NCBI RefSeq assembly: GCF_000972845.2
Contig: NC_040028.1
Span: 19,062,210 to 19,126,209 of the forward strand
Source: Larimichthys crocea
Taxonomy: Eukaryota; Chordata; Actinopteri; Sciaenidae
Direction: 5' to 3'
DNA length: 64,000 nucleotides
Every line of letters starts with the position of its first letter. Positions within the stretch are counted from its first letter, which is position 1. Below the pieces are notes generated by a model. That model was not told the DNA's origin and did no database searches. It saw only the letters and a list, made by a program, of their open reading frames with translations. Below are positions 25,141-37,330 of this stretch, piece after piece. The position numbers and the translations under genes were made by a program.

Positions 25141-26188
25141 AGGAGGTTTCAAAAGGTTCTCGCTCGCATGGCGGAGGTTTATTGAAGGTTTTAAATAGGG
25201 CAGCGAGTAGTAGCACAGTACAGTATGTACACATACATGGCATAAAGAAATCCACCAAGCCTACACTTTAGTCCGAAAAGGACAGAGAGCCTCCTGGGGG
25301 AAGCTTCACCATATTAATGCTGCACAGTGCAGGTAGGCTGCCAACCCACTACCTATCCTTTATAATCATAATCCATTTCCACTGCTATTGTCCTCCATGG
25401 AAAAGGCTCGCTCCATGAGATCACCAAATGAGAGAGAGAGGGAGAAAGAGCAATAACAGTGTAGAAGTGTGTATGTGCATGTTGAAAGGGGCAGCCCTCG
25501 CCAACCGAATGCCTATTAGAAAGTCCCCCTGAAATCAACCTGCCTATCCCACCCACAGTCTCCCCCTCGGCCTCACCCAAACCTACCGAGGGCCTAATCA
25601 TACGCTTGGATTTCTCTTAGATGACATGACCATGGCATTACGGCGGCAGCAGTTTAACCACTCCACATTCTAGAACGTGGAATTAGATTTAGGACGGCGG
25701 TGAAATCCAAAACAGCTTGATCCCGGGCCCCGGTGTTTCACACGCGACCCAACATTCGGGCTCGGTGTTTATTAACCCCTCTAACTCAACTCTCTGAGGT
25801 GTGTTTGTGTGCCGGGTTTGTAATGTTTGCCCAAAGGCCCGTCTGCCCTGCTCGGGGTCTCATTACCGAGTGAGTGAGTGATAGCTGTTCTGCTTGGTCG
25901 ATGAAGGGAGCAAAGAGGTGCGCCTCAGAAAATGGGTTTTCTGGATTTTGATTAATCAGGTTTTGTGTTTCTCGGTTAGGAGAAATCAAATCAAAAGGTA
26001 GAGGATGGACTTTAGACATTTAGAATATTTGGAATAACCCACATGCTGCATAACTTTGGTGTAATTATAAAAGAAACTATAAATTTAAAAAAAGACCACT
26101 GGAAGATTGAATTTTTGTTTCTTTTTTCTTTTTGACAAACATATATTGAACATTGAAAGAATCCAGAAAGCAAGGAAACAGCTCCCAT

Positions 26189-26212
26189 TGTGTGTGTGTG
26201 TGTGTGTGTGTG
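26189..26212. repeat. (TG)n microsatellite
   Basis: Twelve TG units followed by GAGAGAG. Confidence 0.95.
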
Positions 26213-27260
26213 AGAGAGTGTATTTTCTTAAAGATAAAAGAGCGGAGAGTGCTCACTTAGACCCGGACACGCTGACCCGTCTAAGGGTCCTGCGATTATG
26301 ATAGCCTGCCATTACTGCAAACACTCCAGGTGAACACAATGTTGTGCTGACACAAACACAAGCACCACTGTGGCCTCAACAGCTCACCAGCATTGATTTT
26401 CACTTAAGTCTTACAGGTCCAGCATGCACCTCTAACCCCTGTCCATCCACAATATTTACCTAGTTGCCAACAGGGGATACCCATATTGTCAGGGTGGTGC
26501 GGTGACAGATAGGTGTACAATGTGGCTGTGAGGCCTCTCCTTTCACATCCACGCCGGCTCTATTCAAGTGGGCACCGCAGGGGAGCCGCCTATGAGATGC
26601 CCTCTTCATTTGTTTGTGCTCTCTCTCCATCCACTTGCCCATCTAACTGCTCTCTTTCTCCTTGTCCTTGTTCTTCCCCACCCATTGTCACCCTTCTGTT
26701 CGTATGTGGGGTTGCTTGTATGCCCGGAAATAACAGCTTTCCTTTCATAATAAAGTGCTCTCTCTCTCTCTTTATATGTGTCTTCTTGTTAGGTCCTTTC
26801 AGATCCACAGCAAATTATCGTGATTACTTACCCTCACTTTTCACCACAAGTTCCGTCGCCTGTAACCTCTGTGCTAACTCGAAAAGATGTTCATGTTATA
26901 TGTTGCAGAAGGACAATTATTTAAGTTTTTATTTGTGTGTGTATGTGCAAGAAAGCTGCAATGTGAATCCTGCTTAAAAAAACACACTTTACATTATAGT
27001 ACTTGGAACAAAGTTCTGCTTTTCTGTTTTTTATTGATTTCCCATAAATGATCTCATGATCTTATTGTGATAAAAACAGTATTTCAAAATAAAATTCATA
27101 AAGTGAGAGTAGAAAAAATGAAAACGTTTTACCAAATGACGGATCGAAGGTCGGGCCCGCCAGCTCAAAACGGGCTCGGGTCATTCCAGTTGGCTCCTGA
27201 TTGATGGATGCTGTTGGAAAATAGAAAAAAAAAAGTCCAAACCTTGTGCAGGAATGCAAG

Positions 27261-27288
27261 GGGTCAAAGGTCAACCTGCAGGGGGACA
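27261..27288 (+). promoter_or_regulatory. DR1 nuclear-receptor motif next to a CTCF-like core
   Basis: GGGTCAAAGGTCA at 27261-27273 is a near-perfect direct repeat of the AGGTCA half-site with one-base spacing, the form bound by HNF4, COUP-TF (NR2F) and RXR heterodimers. Immediately after, CCTGCAGGGGGACA at 27275-27288 resembles the CTCF core. A PBX/HOX-type TGATTGAT lies nearby at 27199-27206. Binding is inferred from motif match only. Confidence 0.4.
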
Positions 27289-27519
27289 TGTATGGTGACA
27301 GGCCATTTGGCTTCAAATATCATACTTGCATATAATGTAAAGCCTGCGCATATGTACACCACACTGAACTACAGGCGTACACTCACACAAACACGCACAC
27401 AGCAGGAGGGTGCTGTCTCAGACTGCTGGTGGGTTCCAGTCAGAAAGTCAATCAATGGGAAACAAAGAGGAGAGAAATGTTAGTCTCTGCCTCCATCTAC
27501 TCCTTTACCTGTCTGAGCA

Positions 27520-27625
27520 GGACGCGCCTCGCCGTCAGCGTTAATGTTCGATATTATAGCAACCTGAATTATCTGAATATTCATGCGTGGCACATTTCCA
27601 AGTCCGGCGGTGAAGGAGAAACACA
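27520..27625. promoter_or_regulatory. Candidate conserved non-coding element (short)
   Basis: About 100 bases of complex AT-rich text (GTTAATGTTCGATATTATAG, TGAATATTCATGCGTGG) with no repeats. Low confidence. Confidence 0.25.
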
Positions 27626-27682
27626 GAGCTACAGAGCAGATTAAAAGCACAAGTCAAAGTCCTGGTGAGGATGGGTGGAGAG

Positions 27683-27705
27683 GTGTGTGTGTGTGTGTGT
27701 GTGTG
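27683..27705. repeat. (GT)n microsatellite
   Basis: About eleven GT units, perfect. Confidence 0.94.
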
Positions 27706-28589
27706 CAGATTTTAATGCATGGTCAGAAGCAAGCATCATTGATTTCAACACTAAGTGAAGGACAAGGAGTGCAGAGCTCGATTCCAAATCAATGACACAG
27801 TCCAAAATGTCTGCCATGCCGAGTTCAAGGCTCCCAGATTAGTGTGCAAACCCAGAGTGGCACAAATTTTGTCAGACACACATGTGACGAAACCTGCAGG
27901 CGTACGCGGAGAGGAAGACAGTCAGTCAGACCGACCTGTCGACTGAGTCAGACAACCTGTGACGTATATAACGTTTGTTTCTTCTTTGCAACATTTTAAA
28001 ACAAAAAAAGAAAAAAGAAAAGAGAAAATACTTGTCTATGAAATTGCATGGCATTTGCAAAGGAGCACCACTTACGGAGATCCTATAGAGACCAAAGCAG
28101 TGGGTGTGATGGACTAATTAAGTAGGGCCTGTGTACTCAGACATCAATAGGTTCCATCAGACTGCACATAGCTTCTATAATGGCACATCCATGCCCAATC
28201 ATAGAGGGAATACTGCTGATTACACACCATATGCACACATTTAAACACATGCAACTCTCAAAATCTGTGGCTGTGTCTGCACACTCAGTTTGAGTCATAT
28301 TGCATTTAAGAATTAAGTGAAAAAAAGGGATTAAATGCTTGCCTCTGTGCTTTGCTTGTAAACTTATCGATAAAATTGCACACGCAAAAAAAAGAGAAGG
28401 AGATATATGAAAGGAAACAGAAAAGAATCAATTTACGCTGACCTCGTGGCTGGTTAAAGAGTTGGAAAGAGAGAGATGTTACACAAAGAGGAAGAAAAGG
28501 GGAAACCTCTGACTGTTGCCCAAGCGGAGGTGCGAGCAGAAATTAAAATGTTTCATATTGAGCAATCCGAAATGAATTGGGGCGAGGAT
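27706..28589. other. Non-coding stretch
   Basis: A-rich text at 28002-28030 and 28385-28400; otherwise unique. Nothing recognised. Confidence 0.55.
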
Positions 28590-28835
28590 GGAGGAGAGAA
28601 AAAAGAAAAATCAATGGATCTCTGGCTGCGGTGAAAGGGACGGCATCACGAATGGGATTTGCCAGTGGGGCACAGCAGCTGCCAAATAACCTAGAGCTAA
28701 AGAATTACAATAATACTGATGAAGTGTGTGAGGGCTTTTAGAGGCATTGCTGGAAAATTGCTCTGATGGAGGCATAACAATGCTATCTAATTCGACTGCC
28801 CTCTCTGCTGCTCTGAAAAGGCACAGCAACAGATG
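28590..28835. promoter_or_regulatory. Candidate conserved non-coding element
   Basis: Repeat-free block that happens to be open on the minus strand for 76 codons (28611-28841). It carries GGCTGCGGTGAAAG, CTAAAGAATTACAATAATAC and GCATAACAATGC, a SOX-type core. The open frame lacks splice or start context and any family match, so the non-coding reading is preferred. Confidence 0.28.
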
Positions 28836-29163
28836 TAACACTGCCTTCTACAACTGCTAAGGACAGCTGTACTGACAGAAAGAGACAGAGTGAGACAGAG
28901 GAGGTTTTTTTTTTATTCTGTTATTCACCTGTGTGATGTATGGACCAGAGGTTTTTACATCATAATCCGTTTGTAGCAAATTCACCAGAATATACAGTAA
29001 CTCCGCTGGTGATCATCACCTGTCAAGCTTCAGGAAACTACCTGCTCTCCACCCCGCTACTGTTTTTTTATTATGCCTGCTGCATGTGTGAGTGAGAAAA
29101 AGTAAGAAAACAAGTGCGAGGTAGAAGCAGCTCTTCCTCAAAATTTTGAGCATGCCGCTGTAA

Positions 29164-29167
29164 AATA

Positions 29168-29196
<29 letters not shown>
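29164..29196. repeat. (AT)n plus poly(T)
   Basis: About eleven AT units merging into a run of eleven T. Confidence 0.93.
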
Positions 29197-29198
<2 letters not shown>

Positions 29199-29482
29199 AA
29201 CAAAGCAGCGGAGAAAGGAGGGAGAGATGAGATGGGGTGAATAAAAAGGATGAGAGGAACAAGCTCCCATCATCTATTTTTATGCTGCGTTTAATTTACA
29301 TTTTCTTTTTGCTGCCGATAAAAGCGGACAGGGAACACAAGGACGGTGACACCCAGAGAGCTCCCCGGGTCAGAGGGCAGCAGTTAACCTGTCAGAAGCA
29401 GAGTACTGATTAGAATAAATCTACACACACACTAGAGGTCAGCTCCGGCCTCTGCTTGCCGATCTGACCCACCACTCTCTCC

Positions 29483-29484
<2 letters not shown>

Positions 29485-29519
<35 letters not shown>
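29485..29519. repeat. (GT)n microsatellite
   Basis: About seventeen GT units, perfect. Confidence 0.95.
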
Positions 29520-29520
<1 letters not shown>

Positions 29521-30389
29521 ATGCCTGTGCCTGGGAGCATGAATAGATCTGAATGAAAGAATGAATATAGATTTGTGTGCACATGCATATTTGTTTCTGT
29601 GGATGTGCTTTCATTTATGATTCCTTCATTTTTATATATTTCACACACAAGCTGATGGATACTTTTACAGTTTGAAGCTGTAAGACCAACTGTTTTTCAG
29701 TCATAGTGATGATTTTAAGGATCTTGGTGACTATAACTATCTCATGCCAGCGTTGGTTTCAGTTTATATGCCAAGGGCGGTCATCAGATTGTTAGAGAAA
29801 ACATATATATATAAATATAATAAGAGAGAAAAAGAGAAGATTATGTTTTATCTGTTTTTTCATTAGTACATATTATTCTGTTCAGTTCTATCTAAATGAA
29901 AAATCAATATTAGAAGTAATAATAAAAGCAATAATAGTTAGCCTATAGCCTTACTGCTGTAAAAATGTAAACCTCCGTGCTGTTGTCCACATCTCTTCTT
30001 TAATGTGAGCAGAAGGGGAGGGCCTACTCTGTGGGATGGAAACCTAACGCACATAAACACTAGACTTCATCTCTGGGGCTCGGAGGGCAAGACCCTGCGG
30101 CCCTCTTACAGAGGATGAAAGAACTATCCCTGAATAAAAGAGTGAGGCTGCCAGTGTACACATACACACACGCTGCCAGATACGTGCACACACACACATA
30201 CAGAGTACCTCATATGAAGGGCTGGAGGCTATCGCAGTGTGAGCTACCATGTGGGATATTTCTGGGCCCACACCTATGGAGGCTGTACAGCCGCTGCTGG
30301 ACGTGTAGGGTGAAGTTAGGTTGTGGAGAACTGAACGGGCGAAGCTCATCAACAGATAGTTAATGAAGAGATTTGCTATCTTACTTTTT

Positions 30390-30650
30390 CAGTTTTTCAT
30401 TTACATTTTTAGACATTTAGAGATTAAGTGCAACAGTCGAATAGGCTTCCTTTCATTAATTGCCACCACTGCAAGCAAACCAATGCTAATGAGTACAAGG
30501 GTCATCCTCTGCATCCAGACAATACACGGAACAAATGCCTCTGTGTGCCTTGAATTTTCATTTATCCGAGACTGCTAACAAGGGATCTTCACATATTTGC
30601 ATGTCATCTGTTTGCAGAGACTCTACTGTATGCTGATAGGTCTCGCTTTC
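30390..30650. promoter_or_regulatory. Candidate conserved non-coding element with octamer
   Basis: Complex block with TTCATTAATTGCC, CCAATGCTAATGAG and a perfect octamer ATTTGCAT at 30595-30602. No simple repeats for 260 bases. Strong enhancer-like texture; not verified by comparison. Confidence 0.35.
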
Positions 30651-31194
30651 AATGTAGAAAAAATGTTTTTTGCCTCCAGTCTGCATATTTTTGAATTTTC
30701 TTAACCGGCTTCATTTATTTGCAGAGGTTGTAGACACTTCAACACTGCCAGATACACCTTTATAATATAAAGAGATCAGTCTGAGGCTGCAACTAAAACA
30801 TCTAAAGCTGTTTGGTTTTTTCAAGGTGGAAACTTGGAGAAAATGCTAATTTCAAACCTCAAATAACAGGAATGATTTCCAAAACTATTACAAACATAAA
30901 CCAAAAGTGTATAATAATAATCATAATAGAGCTTTTTTTAAACTAACGTGATATCGGGGAGAGCAGATCGGCGAACAATGAAACCATCATCAATCATCTC
31001 TGCTGGTTTCCTGAAGGAAGCGACGAGCGGCGGTGTAGCAGACAAGCCAAACACACACTCGCACAGGTGGCTGTCACAAACACCCCGGCGGATCTGTAAA
31101 GGGCCTGGCGTGATACTGTTGAACACGCTACTGTGTGTCTCTTATGTATAAACTTATATAAACTTATATATTCTCACCAATGCGACTCAGCTTA
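30651..31194. other. Non-coding stretch
   Basis: Unique AT-rich sequence with a duplicated ATAAACTTAT near 31146-31170. No gene recognised. Confidence 0.5.
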
Positions 31195-31427
31195 CAAGTA
31201 TCATGGGGCCTTGGAGAGTTTCTCCACCCAAAATCTTTTAAACCCTGCAGGCCTGATGTGTGGCTGGGCAAAGTTTTTACGTTGCTCCTTGACAGAGACT
31301 GTAATTCCTTTGGTATAATCCACGGCTCCGCTGTCCACATACTGTATCAGGACCTTTGAAATATTCATATTCCTGCTAAAATGTTTTAGCAAAATTGTGG
31401 TTTTGGGTGAAATATCACTTTAAATTT
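31195..31427 (-). mobile_element. Putative non-autonomous DNA transposon end
   Basis: Read on the minus strand, the segment starts TTAAAGTGATATTTCACCCA at 31427 and continues AAACCACAATTTTG. This matches the style of terminal inverted repeats of small DNA transposons I recall as common in fish. A similar end occurs at 54997-55028. The opposite terminus was not found, so the inner boundary is a guess. A 63-codon minus-strand frame over it has no transposase features. Confidence 0.4.
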
Positions 31428-31698
31428 AGTATTAACTAAAGTTTGAATGATTTGGAGTGTAGGAAAGAACTATTTCAAAATAAAGGTGTGGACCTTTCAA
31501 TGTTAAACTGTTTAAATGTTCATATTTGGCAGCAATACTAATAATGATAGGACACATTATCATATGTTATCATAATTTCAGACAGGAGAGGAAGTCTTGT
31601 GATTATACATATTTATGAGGTGCTGTATTTCTCTCATCTTTAAATGCATAATCAGCGGAAATTGCAATCAGATTCCTAAACGAGGCAGGTGCCTGTAC

Positions 31699-31715
31699 GC
31701 AGCAGCAGCAGCAGC
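31699..31715. repeat. Short (GCA)n trinucleotide run
   Basis: Five to six GCA units. Confidence 0.85.
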
Positions 31716-33827
31716 ACAATGCCCACAGGTATCTCCTATCTCTTTCTTTGTGTGAGTCAGCCTGAGAGATCAGTGGTGTCAGAACTATCAGGCCCCAGCC
31801 TCAACAGAAGGGGGGTCAGGTCAGGGGAACTCTTTCTTCCTCTGACCTATTGTTCTTCCTCGGTTTGAAAACACACCGCAGCTCTTTCATCCGCGGCTCT
31901 GCACCCAGAGAAACAGGAAGTGTCTGCATCACAGACTCCATCCATCATCTCCAGCCAAAAGACCTGTCACATTTATAGACTTTTGACTCTCATTGTTATC
32001 CACTTCTAACATGACTGACTCACAGCATTACTCGTGGCAGTATGAACGTTGTCATGATAAGCGCCGTCTCCTACGCTGGTGTTTTTCGTCCTATTTTCTT
32101 TGATTTTTTTTTCCCCGCTGCTGTTAATTACAGTTTGAGAGTGACATGACAAGTGTTTGAAACTGATATGACTTAAGTTCTCCTTCTAGAGACCGACCCG
32201 AGCAGTCCACTCAGACAGGCTTAACTCTCCTCGTCTCTTCTTCACCCAGCTCCGGGCCAGCTCTAATAGCAATCAATGAAGTCCCAGACACAATAGTTAA
32301 TTCAATTTCCCTGGACCAGTTTTCTCATCAGGGCTCAAGGTCCTGTCCCCAGCTGATAGGGCCCCAAGAACATGTCTGGAAGAGTGAGGATTTATCCAGA
32401 CCGTCAGCCACCCCTCTGTAATAGACACAGATAACCGGATTGCTAGAAGAGGAGGGAGAGCGGAGTGAGGTGAGGACCAGCTCACCTGCCTGCGTGCCCA
32501 AAGTGAGGCCCTTACACCCAGCCGCGAGATACATCCCTCTCTGCTATCTGTCACCGCTTCCCCTCTCCTCCTCCATTAAAAAAGAAACTTAATCAAGAGA
32601 CTTCAACTCCCACTTTGCTGTCTTCAATGCGATTTTAGAGACTTAGGGCAAGAAGGGCAAAAAAAAAGAAGGAGGTGGAGGAGTGTGGTGCGCGTCTCTG
32701 TCTCTGAGAGGGGGGGGCCGAGGGGAGATTAACATCTGTGTGGCTTCGGTTCACTTACCTGGGGTTCCCAAATGATTCCCCGGGTGCAAAACGGTGCGTA
32801 TCCCAAACGGCAAAAAGTGAGAGAAGAGAGGATAAGAAGAGAGGCGGCACCCTCCTCTGGCTGTCTGACAGCTGGTGACCCATGGGGGCAGAGGTTTGAG
32901 GAGAAGGGATCAAAGACGAACCGAAGAGGAAAGGGAAGCAGTATGTGAACAAATATAGGGGGGAAAAGGTATAGTCAATGATCTCTTTCTGTCTCCTTCG
33001 ATCTTTGCCTCCTTTTTTCAGCCCTCTCTTTGCTCGGCCTTTCAGCTCTCCTGGACAGTAACCTGCTGTCCACAACAGTCATAGTAAATAATACAAGGCT
33101 AGAGTGAGGCCTAAGTGCGCAACAATCTCCTACATGCACTGGGACAACCGAGTAAACAATACGAACATCAGAGACACAACAGCCCTCAGGCTCTGCATTC
33201 TGGCTCTCACACAGCCTCTGTGAAGTGTGTGAGTGTGTTTGTGTACGTGCATGCACGCACTGTTTTTTCCTTCCTTTTTTTTGGCGCGTGCACGCACGTT
33301 CAAATGTCATGTTCAGCAGTGTGGAAGCAGATACACTCGTGTCTCCAGCACCATTCGGAATCCCCGGTGAGAAGACACCTGATGGCAGATGCTGCAGTCT
33401 GATGGCAACCGAATTATCCAAACACACCAAAAAACCATTACCTTTACCTAGAACTCAGCTTATGAGCGCGCAGAGCAAACGCAGCAGCTATTAAACAGGA
33501 AATCTCAGCCCCGATTCAGCATGCACGGAAACAAGCACGGGCAAATCCATCCTCTTACAACAAAGGAGACAGTACAACCAACAGAAACACTGATTTCCAT
33601 TCCTAATGCATCAGACATGGTGGGGAGATGTTGTTCCTGAGGTCTTGAATGGCGTGCCGGCAGTTGTCATCTGTCTGCTGTACAGCGAGTTAAAGCCGCC
33701 ATGGCAGCCCGTCCAGACTGCTGTACAATGAGCTGGATGCCAGCCAAAATGTCTCCTCTCCAAAACATCACACATTTCAGACGGACCCTTTCAACTCGCG
33801 CAGGGTGGAGGGAAGGCCGAATTCACG

Positions 33828-33853
33828 GAGAGGGAGAGAGAGAGAGAGAGAGA
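33828..33853. repeat. (GA)n microsatellite
   Basis: GA units with one GGG interruption, followed by A-rich purines. Confidence 0.92.
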
Positions 33854-33939
33854 AAAGAAACAACAAAAGGAGGAGAAGATAATTCAATTTCTTATGAGCG
33901 TGAAATAAGAGCGGCTAGAATTTTACCCAACAAAAAAAA

Positions 33940-34135
33940 AGTCTTTAAAATTTCGGAGATATCTGAAGCTGAAACAGTGAAATAACGTCAGTCGGCGCGA
34001 TTAATGAAAACGTCGGATAATTGTTTTCCTCGCAGCAGTTTCATTATTCCGCTTGCCCTCTTCGAAAGCCTGAACCAAAGCAAGAAATCATAAAATATGT
34101 AATTTAGCGTTGACCTTTGGCAGAGTTCAGCAGGT
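33940..34135. promoter_or_regulatory. Candidate conserved non-coding element
   Basis: Repeat-free block with GCGCGATTAATGAAAACG, GGATAATTGTTTTCC, AGTTTCATTATTCC, ATGTAATTTAGCG and TTGACCTTTGG (a nuclear-receptor half-site with extension). The CpGs kept within an AT-rich context add to the impression of constraint. Confidence 0.35.
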
Positions 34136-34790
34136 CCCCATCTGTGTGTGAGGAGCGGAGAGGAGCAGAGCGAGGGAGAAGAATGATGACCCCTTTAACA
34201 GCTTGCCTGCGACTACCTGCTGATCCAAAAACACTGGCCAGACATGAAGCCCCTGCATAGTCAAAGGATCAAACAGGACCAGAGAATACTGCTTATTTCA
34301 GAGAAACAGAAAGAGGGGGCCTGGGAGGGTTGGTGTAGGGTGTGTGTGTGTGTGGAGGGATGAGAGGGGGGTTCCACTGGTACGTTTTGTGCTACTTTGG
34401 CCACCAGGGAAGGGGAGGGGAGGTGAAAAACAGGGGGATGTAAGAGAGAGAGAGAGAGGGAGAGATGTAGACAGTGAGGAGGACAGGAAGAGCCACAACT
34501 GTGCTCGGAAAAATAACACAAGAGAATGATAATGGGCTAATGCCGCCATTAGAGGTAACCCGTACCTCGACCGCTGCTGGGGGAGAAAAGAAGGAAACTA
34601 CAAAAACTGTGCCGTTTGAAGCCTAATCCCCTTTTACATTCTTAATTAGGAAACAACAAGCCATAAGCCCCTTTGTTGTGCTGACCCACACATACTAAAT
34701 GCCCATTGTGTGTGGGTGTGTTAAGATCTGAGGAAGAGAAAATTTCTCTGTGGTCTGCTTTTGCCGTTTGACGAACACGCAGCCGTTCTG

Positions 34791-34791
<1 letters not shown>

Positions 34792-34821
<30 letters not shown>
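34792..34821. repeat. (AT)n microsatellite
   Basis: About fifteen AT units, perfect. Confidence 0.95.
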
Positions 34822-34825
<4 letters not shown>

Positions 34826-35277
34826 GCTCTTGAGTGGCTGAGATGAATTTGTACATTGTGGTGATGTTATTTGTATTAATTATGTGGCTGTGATCGACTG
34901 GAAGGGAGAACGTGGACACACAATGGTTTGCACAGATTTCGCTGAAGACTAGATTTGAAGCAATTGTGTTTCGGCATGATGTTTAACTGTCAATCAATAC
35001 GCGGAGACTGGAGCTAAGTACACGTGTAAGCGTGATAGCAGTCAATCTATTCCACGTAATGAATAAAGTAAATATGTATGCAGCCTTGTGTAGATGTTAA
35101 TTACTAGAAGGTATGTGCGTCTTTAAATCACATGACTCCTTCAGCTGAGGTAAACATTTACTGATCTTTCTCATCATTGATAATGTCAATGCATCTCCGC
35201 TCAGCCATTCGACACGCACGCACGTCCTCATCTCTCTCTCAGTGTGGGCCTTGTATCACACGCAGGCCACTGCGTAG

Positions 35278-35354
35278 ACACACACACACACACACACAGC
35301 CTTAAATTTATGTGCTCACACACTCACACACACACACACACGTGCACGTGCACG
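35278..35354. repeat. Compound CA array ending in tandem CACGTG boxes
   Basis: Two CA runs separated by a unique spacer. The second run ends in two directly adjacent CACGTG palindromes at 35339-35344 and 35345-35350. CACGTG is the E-box read by MYC/MAX, USF and CLOCK-type bHLH factors, but here it may simply derive from CA/CG slippage. Confidence 0.85.
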
Positions 35355-36757
35355 CAGAAGCAGCTGGAGAGCACGGTGGCGGGTGACGTGAAATGCCCAC
35401 AATGGCTCCAGAGGGATTAATTTCTCCCACTTTATTTGTTTATTACTGCATGAAGAGCAACTGGGGTGGCAGCGGAACAACAAACAGGATATAGTAGTGA
35501 GTGTCTTCCTCCTGTGGTTTCCGATGCCTCCTGCTGATCTCTATATTAAGATGACTGAATCTGCAGTGTGCACGTTGTACATTGTTCTCCTCCAATATAC
35601 AGTAGTGAGTTGTTGCACACTGTACCGACTGCTTGGGTGTAAAGTGCCTCAATTACTAAACAGACGCTGGCGTCAGAATTGTTGTGAGTGGTATATTAAC
35701 AAAGGGAACATCAGTAAAATATATACAAGTTAAAAGTTATTAAAGATATGTTAATATATCGTCTTTTTATTGATTATCACTCAGATATCCATCAACAAAG
35801 TGCTGATGTTACTGATGATGTTACAAGACCATAATTCATTGTTATTAGGGTTAATATTTACCATTTTATGGTTATATAAGCTATGCATGAACATATTGTT
35901 TTTGTTTGCCACAAAAACATTCACAGAAAATGAAATACAGTCACTTTTAGATAAGAAAAAATAGATCCCAGAGAGTTTTTAACGCCCCGTTACACCTTTT
36001 ATTACAAACTCTTATAAAACTTAATAAACGATAAAAGAGGAGTTCAAATACACTTCCTTGATTTGAAAGAGAAAAGTACCGTTAACGGCACCGGAATAAG
36101 AAAATCCATCATATTTAATAACTCGTTACAGCTGAGATCTTCAGTTCATGAGCAGTTTTCACACTATTAGGAAAACTTCTGTAGTATCAATTGTTTTGTT
36201 GTTAAAGAGGGATAAAGGGTCGACAGGATTTCAGACAGAATATTAGGATTGATGTCTTTTGTTGCATTTTATGTCCATACTTTATATCTACGATGATGCA
36301 AAAACACATTCTTCTTTCTTTATTCGATTGTTTGAGGTGCAGCGAACCAACCAAGAGCTTGTATACACCGATACAAACCTCAGAAGATAACCACCAAATA
36401 CATGAAAAAAACAGATTTTTATGAAGTTACATTTTGCCTAAGATGGGTCATCCTGGTTTCAAAACAGACCAAACTATATTTTGAGCAGTTTCAATAAAGA
36501 AATATTTGCATTGGCCGATGAAAGAACACGTGGCACAGAATGTGGAAATCTTTAGATAAATGTAGAACTTGATTTAGGTTCCAGTGTCACCCAAGATGAG
36601 CTTGACCTCCTTTTTATTACACCCAGAGATATTTTTGTACCTTCTTAAGCCATACCCCCCTCCTGCTCCTCTTCCTCCTCTTCACAGCAAGAAGCTGACT
36701 CTGGCTATCTCATATGGGACTAATGAAAGTCACACATACAGTACAGTAAAGTATATT

Positions 36758-36783
36758 CACACACACACACACACACACACACA
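36758..36783. repeat. (CA)n microsatellite
   Basis: Thirteen CA units, perfect. Confidence 0.95.
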
Positions 36784-36979
36784 TACTGTACATGCATTTA
36801 AACTGTGAATCAATTGTGTAGGCTGTAAAGTCAAAGAAGTGTGAGTGAAGGCAGGTAAGAGCGTGATGGCACTTTGGACTGATGGAATCCACGGCACGGC
36901 TTAGATGAAAAATAAGCATCAAAGTAATGAAATATATTAATTATGCACAATGGAATGAAATCAACCCTCATCATCAGAC

Positions 36980-37330
36980 CATTAGCTTTTCCAAGAAAAG
37001 GGCATTCTTTCAAATTAATTTCATGATGTCTATTCAGTGTCGTGTTTGTCCACGTTTTAATATCCAGCTAATTTCCAGCTAACTGGCAAAATGATATTCA
37101 ATTAGTTAATTAAGTATGATCCAGCTGCGTGCCATCTCTCCACACCAGGGGCTGTCTCCCCGTGGGTCGCTGGTTTAAGCCTCTCTGCACTAATTATCAC
37201 ACTGACATTATCAGGCTGTACCTGACGTTCTCCGTTACCTTAAGCGCTGCACCATTACGGGCTGCATCGCATTAAAGGACAGTGAGTCATGAACAGTCTC
37301 TGTATGTGAAAGGATGACAGGCACTGGCGG
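36980..37330. promoter_or_regulatory. Candidate conserved non-coding element (long)
   Basis: About 350 bases without simple repeats. Includes CAAATTAATTTCATGATG, a CAGCTAATTTCCAGCTAAC duplication, TATTCAATTAGTTAATTAAG, CACTAATTATCACACTGAC and GCATTAAAGGACAGTGAG. The homeodomain-core density is the highest noted in the window. A CTCF-like CACCAGGGGCTG is at about 37143-37154. Confidence 0.4.

Larger units (their letters stand above)
25141..27519. other. Non-coding stretch
   Basis: Unique sequence. A TG array lies at 26189-26212 and short GA text at 25432-25452. The block at 25610-25790 (ATGGCATTACGG, TTAGGACGGCGG) is repeat-free. No gene recognised; the 154-codon frame at 26513-26977 has no family signature. 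Confidence 0.5.
28836..30389. other. Non-coding stretch
   Basis: Contains the AT array at 29164-29186 with an adjoining T-run, the TG array at 29485-29519, AT-rich sequence at 29800-29950 and short CA runs at 30160-30200. No gene recognised. Confidence 0.55.
31428..33939. other. Non-coding stretch
   Basis: Includes a GCA trinucleotide run at 31699-31715, G-rich 32690-32720 and the GA array at 33828-33853. Otherwise unique. Minus-strand frames of 106 and 151 codons (32755-33075, 32975-33430) show no family signature. No gene called. Confidence 0.5.
34136..36750. other. Non-coding stretch
   Basis: GA-rich 34444-34462, AT array 34792-34821, CA/CACGTG compound 35278-35354, and AT-rich unique sequence 35700-36560. 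A CTCF-like GCCACCAGGGAAGG lies near 34400-34413. No gene recognised. Confidence 0.5.

Noticed and set aside
26513..26977. 154-codon plus-strand open frame rich in Cys, Leu and Ser
   Set aside because: Pyrimidine-rich DNA gives hydrophobic-looking translations; no domain and no supporting signals.
31201..31392. 63-codon minus-strand frame inside the putative transposon end
   Set aside because: Too short and without transposase motifs; likely just part of a non-coding repeat.
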